A stretch of DNA of 64,000 nucleotides, taken from contig NZ_JAFCKQ010000003.1 of NCBI RefSeq assembly GCF_018130215.1, positions 1 to 64,000 of the forward strand, written 5' to 3'. Position numbers and translations under genes: made by a program. Below the pieces are notes generated by a model, which had not been told where the DNA came from, made no database searches, and saw only the letters and a list, made by a program, of their open reading frames with translations. Numbering within the stretch: position 1 is the first letter of the stretch; every line of letters starts with the position of its first letter. Of the stretch, positions 44,853 to 53,418 are shown piece by piece. Source of the stretch: Bradyrhizobium jicamae. Lineage in GTDB: Bacteria; Pseudomonadota; Alphaproteobacteria; Rhizobiales; Xanthobacteraceae.

Positions 44853-46238
44853 CTAAACCGGCACGCGCACCGCGGCCCTGAGGCCGCCCATCGGGCTTTC
44901 GCCGAGCATGATATCGCCGCCATGCGAGCGGGCGATGTCGCGGGCGATCGCAAGACCGAGCCCGCTGCCGCCTTCGTCCTGGTTGCGCGCGTCGTCGAGG
45001 CGCAGGAACGGCTTGAATACCTCTTCGCGCATCTCCGCAGGAATGCCCGGGCCGTCGTCGTCGATGGTCACGGTGAGATAGCGATGGTCGCGGTGGCCGG
45101 TGATCGAAATCGTGTTGGCGTGGCGCGCCGCGTTCGACACCAGGTTGGCGAGGCAGCGCTTGAACGAGGCCGGCTTCACCGTGACGACGGGCAGGCCGTG
45201 GAACGCCACCGTCGCGGTATGGCCGTGGCGCTCCGCGTCGCTGCGCAGTTCCTCGAGTGCCATCGCCATGTCGGTGGGCTGCGCGATCTCGCCGGAATCG
45301 CCGCGCGCAAAGGCGAGGTAGTCCTCCAGCATCATCGACATCTCGTCGACGTCCTTGCGCATCGCGTCGATCTCGGGACCTTCGCCGAGCAAGGCGAGCT
45401 CGAGCTTGAAGCGGGTGAGGATGGTGCGCAAATCGTGCGACACGCCGGCAAGCATCGCGGTGCGCTGCTCGATCGAGCGCTCGACGCGACCCTTCATTTC
45501 GATGAAGGCTTGCGCCGCGCGCCGCACCTCGCGCGCGCCGCGCGGCCGGAAGTTCGGCGCTTCGCGGCCCTTGCCGAAGCTTTCGGCGGCATCAGCCAAT
45601 CTGAGGATGGGCTTGATCTGGTTGCGCAGGAACAGCACGGCGACGATCAACAGGATCGTCGAGGTGCCGAGCATCCAGAAGATGAAGATCTCCGAATTGG
45701 AGGCATAGGCCGCGCTGCGCTGGGCGAAGATCCGCATCACCGAATCGTCGAGCTGGACGCGGATCTCGACCAGGTTGGATTTGCCGACGGTGTCGATCCA
45801 GAACGGGCGGTTGATCTGCCGTCCGAGCTGCACCGACAGCGTCTGGTCGAGCAGCGAGAAGAACGGCTTCGGCCCCGGCGGCGGCATGTCGCCCGCCGGC
45901 AGGAAGTCGACCACGAGCTGCAGCTTCTGGCCGATGTGGCGCAGCTGCGCGCGGTCCTTGTCCTGCGGGTAGTTCTTGTAGACGTCGATCAGCGCGGCGA
46001 TGTCGGACACGACGGCGGCCGACAGGCGCCGTGTCACCGTGTTCCAGTGCCGCTCCATGAACACGAACGCGACCACGGTCTGCAGGATCACCATCGGCAC
46101 GATCATGATCAGCAGCGCGCGGGCATAGAGGCCGGTCGGCATCCAGCTCTTGAACGCGTTGCCCATCCAGCCATTGGCCCTCGACACGCGCTGCGACGCG
46201 TTGCGAATCAGGGTCAGGCCGGAGTCGAGCGTGCTCAT
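44853..46238 (-). CDS. EnvZ-like sensor histidine kinase
   Basis: A 461-residue inner-membrane kinase. Membrane segments at about 41-61 and 184-204 enclose a periplasmic sensor of roughly 120 residues; a HAMP domain follows, then the HisKA domain with phospho-acceptor His268 (LAGVSHDLRTILTR), the N box NLVSNAARHA, and the G boxes DDDGPGIP and GGSGLGLAIA. It lies 10 bp downstream of the OmpR-like regulator, its evident partner. The stimulus is unknown. Confidence 0.92.
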   Translation of the reverse strand: MSTLDSGLTLIRNASQRVSRANGWMGNAFKSWMPTGLYARALLIMIVPMVILQTVVAFVFMERHWNTVTRRLSAAVVSDIAALIDVYKNYPQDKDRAQLRHIGQKLQLVVDFLPAGDMPPPGPKPFFSLLDQTLSVQLGRQINRPFWIDTVGKSNLVEIRVQLDDSVMRIFAQRSAAYASNSEIFIFWMLGTSTILLIVAVLFLRNQIKPILRLADAAESFGKGREAPNFRPRGAREVRRAAQAFIEMKGRVERSIEQRTAMLAGVSHDLRTILTRFKLELALLGEGPEIDAMRKDVDEMSMMLEDYLAFARGDSGEIAQPTDMAMALEELRSDAERHGHTATVAFHGLPVVTVKPASFKRCLANLVSNAARHANTISITGHRDHRYLTVTIDDDGPGIPAEMREEVFKPFLRLDDARNQDEGGSGLGLAIARDIARSHGGDIMLGESPMGGLRAAVRVPV

Positions 46239-46248
46239 GGCTGGGATC

Positions 46249-46980
46249 TTACGGCGAGGCCACCAGGCGATAGCCGATACCGCGCACCGCCTGCAGGAAC
46301 AGCGGATTGGCGGGGTCGCGCTCGATCTTGCGGCGGAGGCGGTTGATCTGCACGTCGACGGCGCGCTCGTTGACCGTGCCGCCGCTGGTCAGCGCGGCGC
46401 GCGGCACGGTCTCGCCGGGCGTCGTCGCGAGGATGCGCAGCATCTCGCGCTCGCGGTCGGTGAGATGGATGATCTCCTCACCCTGGCGCAGCTCGCTGCG
46501 CTCGATGTGGAAGATGTAGGGACCGAAGGCGATCTGCTCGACGGCCGTGACCTGCGGCGGCGCGGTGCGCTTGAGGATATTGCCGATGCGCAGCACGAGC
46601 TCGCGCGGCTCGAACGGCTTGGCGACGTAATCGTCGGCGCCGATCTGCAGACCCTCGATGCGGGCCTCGGCCTCGTGGCGCGCGGTCAGCATGATGATCG
46701 GCACCGATGAGGAGGTGCGGATGAAGCGGGCGAGGTCGAAGCCGTTCTCGCCCGGCATCATCACGTCGAGGATCAGGAGGTCGAAATGCAGTCCGAGCAG
46801 CTTGGCGCGTGCGTCGCTCGCGCTCATCGCGGTTGTGACCCGGTAGCCCTCGCCGGCGAGAAAGCGCGACAACAAGTCGCGGATGCGCCGGTCGTCGTCG
46901 ACCAGAAGAAGATGCGGCGCGTCGTCGGCCAGCTGGGCCGGCGCGGGCGCCACTGCAGTTGCAGCCTGAGCCACGGTCAC
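46249..46980 (-). CDS. OmpR-family response regulator (PetR-like)
   Basis: A 243-residue two-domain regulator. Receiver with acidic residues LLVDDD, phospho-acceptor Asp72 (LILDVMMPG) and a C-terminal winged helix (LTDREREMLRILATTPGE, NERAVDVQINRLRRKIE, VRGIGYRLV). The start is GTG at 46980, overlapping the MarR stop by 4 bp. The MarR-OmpR pairing recalls PetP-PetR of Rhodobacter capsulatus, needed for cytochrome bc1 expression; the equivalence here is an inference from order and families. Confidence 0.92.
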   Translation of the reverse strand: MTVAQAATAVAPAPAQLADDAPHLLLVDDDRRIRDLLSRFLAGEGYRVTTAMSASDARAKLLGLHFDLLILDVMMPGENGFDLARFIRTSSSVPIIMLTARHEAEARIEGLQIGADDYVAKPFEPRELVLRIGNILKRTAPPQVTAVEQIAFGPYIFHIERSELRQGEEIIHLTDREREMLRILATTPGETVPRAALTSGGTVNERAVDVQINRLRRKIERDPANPLFLQAVRGIGYRLVASP

Positions 46981-47525
46981 TCCCTCGTCTTTCTGCCGCC
47001 GAAGATCGCCTCGAGCACCTTGTCGGGATCGTCGCGGTCGATCATCGCGCGCAGGAATTGGCGGACCGTCTCGACGCCTTCGGCATCGATACCGGTGACC
47101 GCACGGTTGATGCGGTCGGTTTGCAGCCCCGCGAGCTTGGCGACCAGCGCCTCGCCCTTGGGCGTCGCATAGAGCAGGCGCTGCCGGCGGTCATTGTTGC
47201 CGGTCTTCTGCACGATATAGCCCTCGTCGAGCAGCTGCTTGAGCACGCGCCCGAGCGATTGCTTGGTGATGCGCAGCACGTCGAGCAGATCGGCGACCTT
47301 GAGCCCGGGATAGCGGGTGACGAAGTGGATCACCCGGTGATGGGCGCGGCCGAAGCCGAAAGCTTCCAGCTCCTGATCGGCGTCACCGACAAAGTCACGG
47401 TAGGCGAAGAACAGGAGCTCGATGATGTCCCAGCGCAGGTCGCGCCCGCCCGCCGTGGGGGACGCCTGGTCGCTCCCCTGCGAATCGGGCTTGGCTGCCA
47501 TGCCTGGGAAATTTATGTCAGTCAT
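46977..47525 (-). CDS. MarR family transcriptional regulator (PetP-like)
   Basis: A 182-residue winged-helix regulator with the MarR DNA-recognition region KVADLLDVLRITKQSLGRVLKQLLDEGYI and the wing DNRRQRLLYATPKG-like segment (NNDRRQRLLYATPKGEAL). First gene of the marR-ompR-kinase operon. The start is ATG at 47525; an internal ATG near 47501 is possible. An imperfect dyad covers the start and may be an autoregulatory operator. Divergent from ilvE. Confidence 0.9.
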   Translation of the reverse strand: MTDINFPGMAAKPDSQGSDQASPTAGGRDLRWDIIELLFFAYRDFVGDADQELEAFGFGRAHHRVIHFVTRYPGLKVADLLDVLRITKQSLGRVLKQLLDEGYIVQKTGNNDRRQRLLYATPKGEALVAKLAGLQTDRINRAVTGIDAEGVETVRQFLRAMIDRDDPDKVLEAIFGGRKTRE

Positions 47526-47531
47526 ATTGAC
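47517..47531. promoter_or_regulatory. Possible MarR-type operator dyad
   Basis: GTCAGTCATATTGAC (47517-47531) is an imperfect dyad (GTCA, 7 nt, TGAC) overlapping the start codon of the MarR gene. MarR regulators often bind short AT-centred palindromes in their own promoters. A single weak match, so low confidence. Confidence 0.25.
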
Positions 47532-47822
47532 GTATCTTGGGTTCAATGTTACAAAACTGCGCATCACGACGAAACATTAGGTCGTTTTGTCCCCGACGGC
47601 GTTTGCGGCGGCCTGAAGAGCCAGCGATGGCGGTTTGAGCCGCGAATTGGACTACCGTGCGATCGTCGAGCGGCATTTCGACAAACATACTGGACTTCAG
47701 CACTCCGCAAAAGCGTGTCGACGACGCGGGCGGTGACGGCTGCCTTATGGGCAGTGGCTGAGGCCGGCTGTCTGAAGCGCCGGGGGCGAGAGCAAACCCG
47801 GCGCCAACTCGGGAGAGGCCCC

Positions 47823-48713
47823 ATGGGAGTGTCATTCGACAAGATCGACGGCGTCATCTGGTATGACGGTAGACTGGTGCCGTGGCAGGACGCCAATGTC
47901 CATGTGCTGACGCATGGCTTGCACTATGCCAGTTCGGTGTTCGAGGGCGAGCGCGCCTATGGCGGCACGATCTTCAAGAGCACGGCGCACTCCGAGCGGC
48001 TGAAGCGGTCCGCCAACATCCTCGACTTCGAGATTCCCTATTCGGTTGCCGAGATCGATGCGGCCAAGCAGCTCGTCATCGACCGCAACAGCCTGCCCGA
48101 CGCCTATGTCCGCCCGATCGCCTGGCGCGGCTCGGAGATGATGGGTGTGGCGGCGCCGACCAACACCATCCATCTGGCGATCGCGGCCTGGAACTGGCCG
48201 AGCTATTTCGATCCCGCCGAGAAGCTGAAGGGCATCCGCATTAGCCTCGCCGAATATCGGCGGCCGGATCCACTCACCATCCCGGCGCTGGCCAAGGCGG
48301 GCGGCCTCTACATGATCTGCACGATCAGCAAGCACAAGGCAGAGCGCCAGGGCTATGCCGACGCGATGATGCTGGACTGGGAGGGAAGGGTGGCCGAGTG
48401 CACCGGCGCCAACATCTTCTTCGTCAAGGACGGCAGGATCCACACTCCGATCGCGGACTGCTTCCTCGCCGGCATCACGCGCGCGACCGTGATCGAGCTT
48501 GCCAAACGCCGCGGCATCGAGGTGATCGAGCGCCGCATCATGCCGAACGAGCTCGGCGGCTTTTCGGAATGCTTCATCACCGGCACGGCTGCGGAAGTGA
48601 CCCCGGTCTCCGAGATCGCGGACTGGCGCTTCACGCCCGGCAAGCTGTCGGAGCAACTGATGGTGGATTACACCGCCGAGGTGCAGCCGAAGAGTACGAA
48701 GGTCGCGGCCTGA
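47823..48713 (+). CDS. ilvE: Branched-chain amino acid aminotransferase
   Basis: PLP-dependent class IV aminotransferase for the last step of leucine, isoleucine and valine synthesis. The 296-residue protein shows IWYDGRLVPWQDANVHVLTHGLHY, the Arg-rich YVRPIAWRG, AKAGGLYMICTISKHKAE, and the cofactor-binding CTGANIFFVKDG and AGITRATVIELA blocks. ATG at 47823 is preceded by GGGAGAGG; the open frame upstream is antisense to the MarR gene. A hairpin and hisS follow. Confidence 0.94.
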   Translation: MGVSFDKIDGVIWYDGRLVPWQDANVHVLTHGLHYASSVFEGERAYGGTIFKSTAHSERLKRSANILDFEIPYSVAEIDAAKQLVIDRNSLPDAYVRPIAWRGSEMMGVAAPTNTIHLAIAAWNWPSYFDPAEKLKGIRISLAEYRRPDPLTIPALAKAGGLYMICTISKHKAERQGYADAMMLDWEGRVAECTGANIFFVKDGRIHTPIADCFLAGITRATVIELAKRRGIEVIERRIMPNELGGFSECFITGTAAEVTPVSEIADWRFTPGKLSEQLMVDYTAEVQPKSTKVAA

Positions 48714-48719
48714 GCCGCT

Positions 48720-48750
48720 GGCCCCCTCTCCTGCGCAGGGAGAGGGGGCC
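48720..48750 (+). terminator. Hairpin after ilvE
   Basis: A perfect 12-bp GC-rich stem, GGCCCCCTCTCC (48720-48731) with GGAGAGGGGGCC (48739-48750), 6 bp after the ilvE stop. No T tract follows, so termination may be partial and hisS may receive read-through. Confidence 0.6.
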
Positions 48751-48796
48751 TCTCGCCGGGTTGCCCGGCCGGGCCATGGCTGGTACCTAGCCGCCC

Positions 48797-50311
48797 ATGG
48801 CCGACAAATCGAAAAAACCGCAGAAGTTGAAGGCGCGCTTGCCGCGCGGACTGGAAGACCGTGGTCCTGCCGCGATCTCGGCCACGCGCCAGATGGTGGA
48901 GAAGATCCGCGAAGTCTATGAGCGCTATGGCTTCGAGCCGGTGGAGACGCCGGCGATGGAGTACACCGATGCGCTCGGCAAGTTCCTGCCGGATCAGGAT
49001 CGTCCCAACGAGGGCGTATTCTCGTTCCAGGACGACGATGAGCAGTGGATCTCGCTGCGTTACGACCTGACCGCGCCGCTGGCGCGCTACGTCGCCGAGA
49101 ATTTTGATTCCCTGCCGAAGCCGTACCGCTCCTACCGCTTCGGCTACGTGTTCCGCAACGAGAAGCCCGGCCCGGGTCGCTTCCGTCAGTTCATGCAGTT
49201 CGATGCGGATACGGTCGGCTCCGGCTCGGCTGCGGCCGACGCCGAGATCTGCATGATGGCGGCCGACACGATGGAAGCGCTCGGCATCGCGCGCGGCCAG
49301 TATCTCGTGAAGGTGAACAACCGCAAGGTGCTCGACGGCGTGCTCGAGGCGATCGGCCTCGGCGGAGACGAGAATGCGGGACGGCGTCTCACGGTGCTGC
49401 GCGCGATCGACAAGCTGGACAAGTTTGCCGCCGATGAAGTTCGCAAACTGCTTGGCCCGGGGCGATGGGACGGCGGTGATGAAGGCAAGGGCGATTTCAC
49501 CGAGGGCGCCGACCTGAGCGAAGCCGATGCCGAAATCGTTCTGGCCGTCACGCAAAAGCGCGACGATTGGAGAGAGGCGATTGCTGCGGCGGATACTTAT
49601 CTCGCCAAGAGCGAGATCGGCCAGGCCGGCGTCAGCGAGCTCGAAGAGGTCGCAAAGCTTGTCGCCGCGTCTGGTTACGGTGCCGACCAAATCCGGATCG
49701 ATCCCTCCGTCGTCCGCGGCCTCGAATACTACACCGGGCCGGTCTATGAGGTTGAACTGCTGCTCGACACCAAGGACGAGAAGGGACGCCCGGTGCGGTT
49801 CGGCTCGGTCGGCGGCGGTGGTCGCTATGACGGTCTGGTCTCACGCTTCCGCGGCGAGCCGGTACCGGCGACCGGCTTCTCGATCGGGGTGTCGCGCCTG
49901 CAGGCTGCGCTCACCATGCTCGGCAAGCTCGATACGCGCCCGGACTTCGGGCCGGTCGTCGTCACCGTGTTCGATCGCGACCGCGTCGCCGACTACCAGC
50001 GGATGGTCACGCAGCTTCGCAACGCGAAGATCCGCGCCGAGCTCTATCTCGGCAACCCGAAGAACATGGGCAACCAGCTCAAATATGCCGACCGCCGCAA
50101 CTCGCCCTGCGTCATCATCCAGGGCAGTGACGAGAAAGCGCGCGGCGAGGTGCAGATCAAGGACCTGATCGAGGGCGCCAAGGCCGCTTCCGCGATCGCC
50201 TCCAACCAGGAGTGGCGCGAAACGCGGCCGGCGCAATTCTCGTGCCCCGAGGCCGATCTCGTCGCAAAAGTCCGCGAGGTGCTGGCGCGGCATGAGGTGG
50301 CGTGGGGATAG
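48797..50311 (+). CDS. hisS: Histidyl-tRNA synthetase (alphaproteobacterial type)
   Basis: Class II synthetase, 504 residues, longer than the roughly 425 of E. coli because of an inserted region around residues 190-270. Motif 1 lies near [15 protein letters not shown], motif 2 reads [18 protein letters not shown], and the histidine-binding segment is [11 protein letters not shown]. The altered motif 2 (NEKPGPGRF in place of HERPQKGRY) is characteristic of the alphaproteobacterial form, associated in the literature with tRNA-His lacking the usual G-1 identity element. The start is ATG at 48797. Confidence 0.95.
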   Translation: MADKSKKPQKLKARLPRGLEDRGPAAISATRQMVEKIREVYERYGFEPVETPAMEYTDALGKFLPDQDRPNEGVFSFQDDDEQWISLRYDLTAPLARYVAENFDSLPKPYRSYRFGYVFRNEKPGPGRFRQFMQFDADTVGSGSAAADAEICMMAADTMEALGIARGQYLVKVNNRKVLDGVLEAIGLGGDENAGRRLTVLRAIDKLDKFAADEVRKLLGPGRWDGGDEGKGDFTEGADLSEADAEIVLAVTQKRDDWREAIAAADTYLAKSEIGQAGVSELEEVAKLVAASGYGADQIRIDPSVVRGLEYYTGPVYEVELLLDTKDEKGRPVRFGSVGGGGRYDGLVSRFRGEPVPATGFSIGVSRLQAALTMLGKLDTRPDFGPVVVTVFDRDRVADYQRMVTQLRNAKIRAELYLGNPKNMGNQLKYADRRNSPCVIIQGSDEKARGEVQIKDLIEGAKAASAIASNQEWRETRPAQFSCPEADLVAKVREVLARHEVAWG

Positions 50312-50432
50312 CTGGATTGTCGTCCGCGGGCTTGACCCGTGCATCCATCTCAAAAAAGATGGCCCGGCACAGGCCGGTGGCCGGTTTGTGTGTCGAGAAC
50401 TATGCGTCAACAATAACAAGGGAGTTCTTCCG

Positions 50433-50636
50433 ATGCCCGAGATTACCGTGAGCATGGCCGCCGGTCGCACCGACGAGCAGAAGGCCGGCATGATGCGCGA
50501 CATCACCCAGGCGCTGGTGAAGAACCTCGGCGTCGATGCAGACGCGGTGGTGATCCAGATCAACGAGGCGCCGCTGCACCACAAGATGAAGGGTGGCAAG
50601 ACCTTCGTCGAGCGCGCCGCAGCCGCAAAGAAGTGA
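50433..50636 (+). CDS. Tautomerase family protein (4-oxalocrotonate tautomerase-like)
   Basis: A 67-residue protein beginning MPEITVSMAAGRTDEQK; removal of the methionine exposes the catalytic Pro1, and an arginine at position 11 of the mature chain matches a conserved active-site position. Small members assemble as hexamers. The specific substrate is unknown; the position of the second active-site arginine is not obvious. ATG at 50433 is preceded by AAGGGAG, 8 nt away. Confidence 0.87.
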   Translation: MPEITVSMAAGRTDEQKAGMMRDITQALVKNLGVDADAVVIQINEAPLHHKMKGGKTFVERAAAAKK

Positions 50637-50703
50637 CGCGGGAGCGCGATTGCGCATCTGAGGTTCACGCCTCGCGTGCCCCGCAATGACAGGTGAGGCT
50701 GGA

Positions 50704-51114
50704 ATGGACGCACGCGACTTCATCAAGGTTGGCATGAGCGCGGAGCGCAGGCTCGTGGTGCCGCCGGAGCGCACGGTCGGGCATTTCGTGCCAGGCATGC
50801 CGATGGTCTATGCGACCCCGATGATGATCCTGGAAATGGAGATGGCATCGGGCGATGCCATCGGGGCAGCGTTGCAGCCCGGCTGGGTGACTGTCGGCAC
50901 CGAGGTTGACATCCGCCATCTTGCCGCCGCGCAGGTCGGCGCAACGGTGCGCACCACGGCGCAGGTGATCGCGGTCGAGCGCCGTGTCATCCGCTTCGAG
51001 GTCGAGGCCTTTGAAGGCACGCGCAGGCTCGGCGAGGGCCGCCACGCCCGCGGGCTGATCAATGTCGAGCTTTTCAACAGGCGGCTTGCCATGACGCCGG
51101 GCGCAGGACTGTAG
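50704..51114 (+). CDS. FlK-like hotdog-fold thioesterase
   Basis: A 136-residue hotdog thioesterase resembling fluoroacetyl-CoA thioesterase FlK of Streptomyces cattleya. The FlK catalytic residues align by spacing: Thr38 (FlK Thr42), Glu46 (Glu50), His72 (His76), with Gly65 (Gly69) and Arg116 (Arg120). The end HARGLINVELFNRRL also resembles FlK. Homologues are common in proteobacteria and most are not known to act on fluoroacetyl-CoA, so a general short acyl-CoA thioesterase is the conservative call. I choose ATG 50704, 7 nt after GGTGAGG; ATG 50686 falls inside a dispersed repeat. Confidence 0.8.
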   Translation: MDARDFIKVGMSAERRLVVPPERTVGHFVPGMPMVYATPMMILEMEMASGDAIGAALQPGWVTVGTEVDIRHLAAAQVGATVRTTAQVIAVERRVIRFEVEAFEGTRRLGEGRHARGLINVELFNRRLAMTPGAGL

Positions 51115-51209
51115 GACGGGCAAAGCCCTACCGCGCCAACCGTCGCGACCTTGTACTTCAGGTGGGCAGAGCGCATGTGCGCGTCTTTGCCAACCCTGCG
51201 GATCCTCCG

Positions 51210-52040
51210 CTACTTCGCCAGTTCCTTCGAGCGCCTGGTCGCCGCGGCAATCGCGCGGGTCATCAGCGGCTGCATTCCGTCATTCGCCATCAACACCTCG
51301 AGCGCCGCGGCCGTGGTGCCGCCCGGCGAGGTGACGTTCTGGCGCAGGGTCGCCGACGGCAGGTCCGAGCGATGCAGCAATTCGCCGGAGCCCGCGACGG
51401 TGGCGCGGGCGAGCGTCGTTGCCAGTTGCTCCGGCAGGCCCGCCGCCACTCCGGCACGCGCGAGCTCTTCGGCGAGCAGGAACACATAGGCCGGGCCGGA
51501 GCCGGAGACCGCGGTCACCGCGTCCATCAGGCTTTCATCATCGACCCATTCGACGAGACCGGTTGCCTTCAGAAGCGCATCCGTGGTGGTGCGCTGCGCC
51601 GATGTGACGCTCTTCGCCGGCACCGCGACCGTGATGCCCCGGCCGATCGCTGCCGGAGTGTTCGGCATTGCGCGCACCACCCTGCCGCCGCAGACCTCTT
51701 CGAGCGCGGCGATCGTCGTGCCGGCCATGATCGACACCACGAGCGTCGACGGCCCGACGAACGCCTTCAGTGCCGCCCCCGCCTCGCGAAACGACTGCGG
51801 CTTCACCGCAACGACCAGCGTATCGACCGTGCCGACGTCACTTGCCGACGGGTTGAGCCGGACGCCTTTCGCGGCAAGCGCGGCGATATCAGGCGACATG
51901 AAGGGATCGATCACCACGACGCGCTCGGGCGCGAAGCCCTGCGCCAGCCAGCCGGTCAGCATTGCGCCGCCCATCTTGCCCGCGCCCGCCAGCGCGATGG
52001 TGCCTGCCGCGTTCGTCAATGCGCTGCTGGATGTGTTCAT
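51210..52040 (-). CDS. proC: Pyrroline-5-carboxylate reductase
   Basis: Last enzyme of proline synthesis, 276 residues. N-terminal NAD(P)-binding motif ALAGAGKMGGAMLTGWLAQG, the VVAVKPQSF segment, AMPNTPAAIGRG, and the C-terminal signature AVSGSGPAYVFLLAEELARAG with VTSPGGTTAAALEVL. The start is ATG at 52040; the longer frame to 52121 reads through an intergenic repeat. The YbjN gene lies upstream on the same strand with a repeat between. Confidence 0.95.
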   Translation of the reverse strand: MNTSSSALTNAAGTIALAGAGKMGGAMLTGWLAQGFAPERVVVIDPFMSPDIAALAAKGVRLNPSASDVGTVDTLVVAVKPQSFREAGAALKAFVGPSTLVVSIMAGTTIAALEEVCGGRVVRAMPNTPAAIGRGITVAVPAKSVTSAQRTTTDALLKATGLVEWVDDESLMDAVTAVSGSGPAYVFLLAEELARAGVAAGLPEQLATTLARATVAGSGELLHRSDLPSATLRQNVTSPGGTTAAALEVLMANDGMQPLMTRAIAAATRRSKELAK

Positions 52041-52061
52041 GGCTGTCTCCACCAACTCTCC

Positions 52062-52214
52062 GTCGTCCCGGCGGAGGCCGGGATCCCCGCGCGGGCGCAT
52101 TTGCGCTCGTCGCGATACCACAGGCGGTTCTTAGTGAAGCGCAGGAAGGGCCACAAGCCGTTTGCTTGAGCATTGCGGTCGCGGCGTGCGGATCCCGGCC
52201 TTTGCCGGGACGAC
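52062..52214. repeat. Inverted-repeat intergenic element
   Basis: Arms of 25 bp, 52062-52086 (starting GTCGTCCCGGCGGAGGCCGG) and 52190-52214 (starting GGATCCCGGCCTTTGCCGGG), are reverse complements at 23 of 25 positions and enclose about 100 bp. This is a dispersed palindromic element of the kind frequent in Bradyrhizobium, filling the space between proC and the YbjN gene. Confidence 0.8.
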
Positions 52215-52244
52215 ACCGAATGTACAGGCGCGCCTCGAAAGCCC

Positions 52245-52745
52245 TTACGCCTCGCCCTCGGTGTCGAACATCGCCGCGCTCATCGCCTCCGCCGCCGACT
52301 TGCCGGCCCAGACCACGAACTGGAACGCAGGGTAATAGCGCTCGCAGGCGTGGATCGCGCTGACCAGCATGCTTTCGCACTGGGAGGTCGACGCGGTGAG
52401 GCCGCCGGGCAGCACCAGCGCCTGACGATGCATGATCATGCCGGTGTGCGTCCAGAGGTCGAAATGACCGACCCACAATTGTTCGTTGATCGCGGCGATC
52501 AGCCGCTGCACCTCGGCGCGTCGCGCCTGCGGAATCTTCATGTCGAAGGCGCAGGCCAGATGCAGCGCCTCGATCTCGCCCATCCAGGTGAACGAGAGCT
52601 GATAGTCGGTCCAGTCTCCCTTGGAGACGATCGTCACCTCGTCTTCGCCGGAACGCTCGAACGCCCAGTTGTTGTCGGTGGCGATATCCTCGACCACCGC
52701 AAGCGGGTTGCTCCGGGAATCGATAATGCTTTCGAGGAGGGACAT
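52245..52745 (-). CDS. YbjN domain-containing protein
   Basis: A 166-residue cytoplasmic protein starting MSLLESIIDSRSNPLAVVED. It has the YbjN/type III secretion chaperone-like fold pattern (WTDYQLSFTWMGEIEALHLACAFDMKIP, LWVGHFDLW). The function is unknown; in E. coli YbjN is linked to stress and motility phenotypes. The start is ATG at 52745 with GAGGAGG just upstream. The frame reaching 53117 is not family-like. Confidence 0.87.
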   Translation of the reverse strand: MSLLESIIDSRSNPLAVVEDIATDNNWAFERSGEDEVTIVSKGDWTDYQLSFTWMGEIEALHLACAFDMKIPQARRAEVQRLIAAINEQLWVGHFDLWTHTGMIMHRQALVLPGGLTASTSQCESMLVSAIHACERYYPAFQFVVWAGKSAAEAMSAAMFDTEGEA

Positions 52746-53188
52746 GCCGTCTCGACCCTTGTTCTTATGAACTGTTGATACGCACACGGAAGCCGGCACG
52801 TGCGACAAACTGCGTCGTGGCCGAGTACAGCTCCTTGAGCGGCTTCCGGATGCCCCTTGGACCTGACGCGGATGAAGTGATGTGATTTGCGGAATCCGCG
52901 CAACCGCACGCCGAGTCCGTCCACAGCCAAAGCGCGCATCGTCCACAGCTGATCGCGCCACATTTGTTAATTTGGGAACAAACCGGAATCGGAGCTGCAA
53001 GCGTAACGATTCGTTAACGATTTGCCGTGGCTTCGCCGCATTCGTGAATCGCTTCGCCGCCGTCGCGAAGCGCGGCGAGACTCGCAGATTGCTCATGGGG
53101 ACATGACAATTCCCCATGCGAAAGGTGCTTGCCCGCCTGTCGTGCTTTGGTCATATTTATTGACAGGCACGCCCATCCCGGGCGGGCC
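52746..53188. other. Intergenic region upstream of the FMN riboswitch, no gene seen
   Basis: About 440 bp between the YbjN start and the riboswitch. No open frame here is convincing. An AT-richer stretch at 52960-53025 contains GTTAAC-type half sites and a TAACGATTCGTTA palindrome. The promoter for the riboswitch transcript should be in the last 80 bp. Confidence 0.5.
53129..53156 (+). promoter_or_regulatory. Possible promoter for the ribH transcript
   Basis: TTGCCC (53129-53134), a 16-nt spacer and TCATAT (53151-53156) lie about 33 bp before the riboswitch start. Both boxes are imperfect; the location is what supports it. Confidence 0.3.
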
Positions 53189-53338
53189 GATGTTCTCAGG
53201 GCGGGGTGAAAGTCCCCACCGGCGGTAAGGGCTTTCGAGCCCAAGCCCGCGAGCGCCTTTTCCGCGAAGCCGGGGAAGGGTCAGCAGATTCGGTGCAATT
53301 CCGAAGCCGACGGTTAAAGTCCGGATGAAAGAGAACGG
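53189..53338 (+). ncRNA. FMN riboswitch (RFN element)
   Basis: The conserved RFN sequence is plainly present: TTCTCAGGGCGGGGTGAAAG from 53192, CCCCACCGGCGGTAAG, a variable stem to about 53280, then CAGCAGATTCGGTGCAATTC, CCGACGGTTAAAGTCCGGAT and closing GAGAAC. It binds FMN and should repress the downstream lumazine synthase gene, whose ATG is at 53419. A 10-bp hairpin at 53346-53370 just after it lacks a T tract, so the mode of control is uncertain. Confidence 0.95.
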
Positions 53339-53345
53339 TTGCGGC

Positions 53346-53370
53346 AGCCCGCGCGGATTCGCGTGGGGCT
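53346..53370 (+). promoter_or_regulatory. Hairpin in the riboswitch expression platform
   Basis: AGCCC GCGCG (53346-53355) pairs with CGCGT and GGGCT (53360-53370, one bulged G) around a 4-nt loop. It is 38 nt upstream of the ribosome-binding site GAGGAA, which it does not cover. It may be a rho-dependent or pausing element of the FMN switch. Confidence 0.4.
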
Positions 53371-53418
53371 CGTGTCGTTGTCCGTATGCCCTGATTCTGG
53401 TCCTGAAAGAGGAAAGCC

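Noticed and set aside
48668..49690. 340-codon minus-strand frame opposite hisS
   Set aside because: Shadow of hisS; no domain and no ribosome-binding site.
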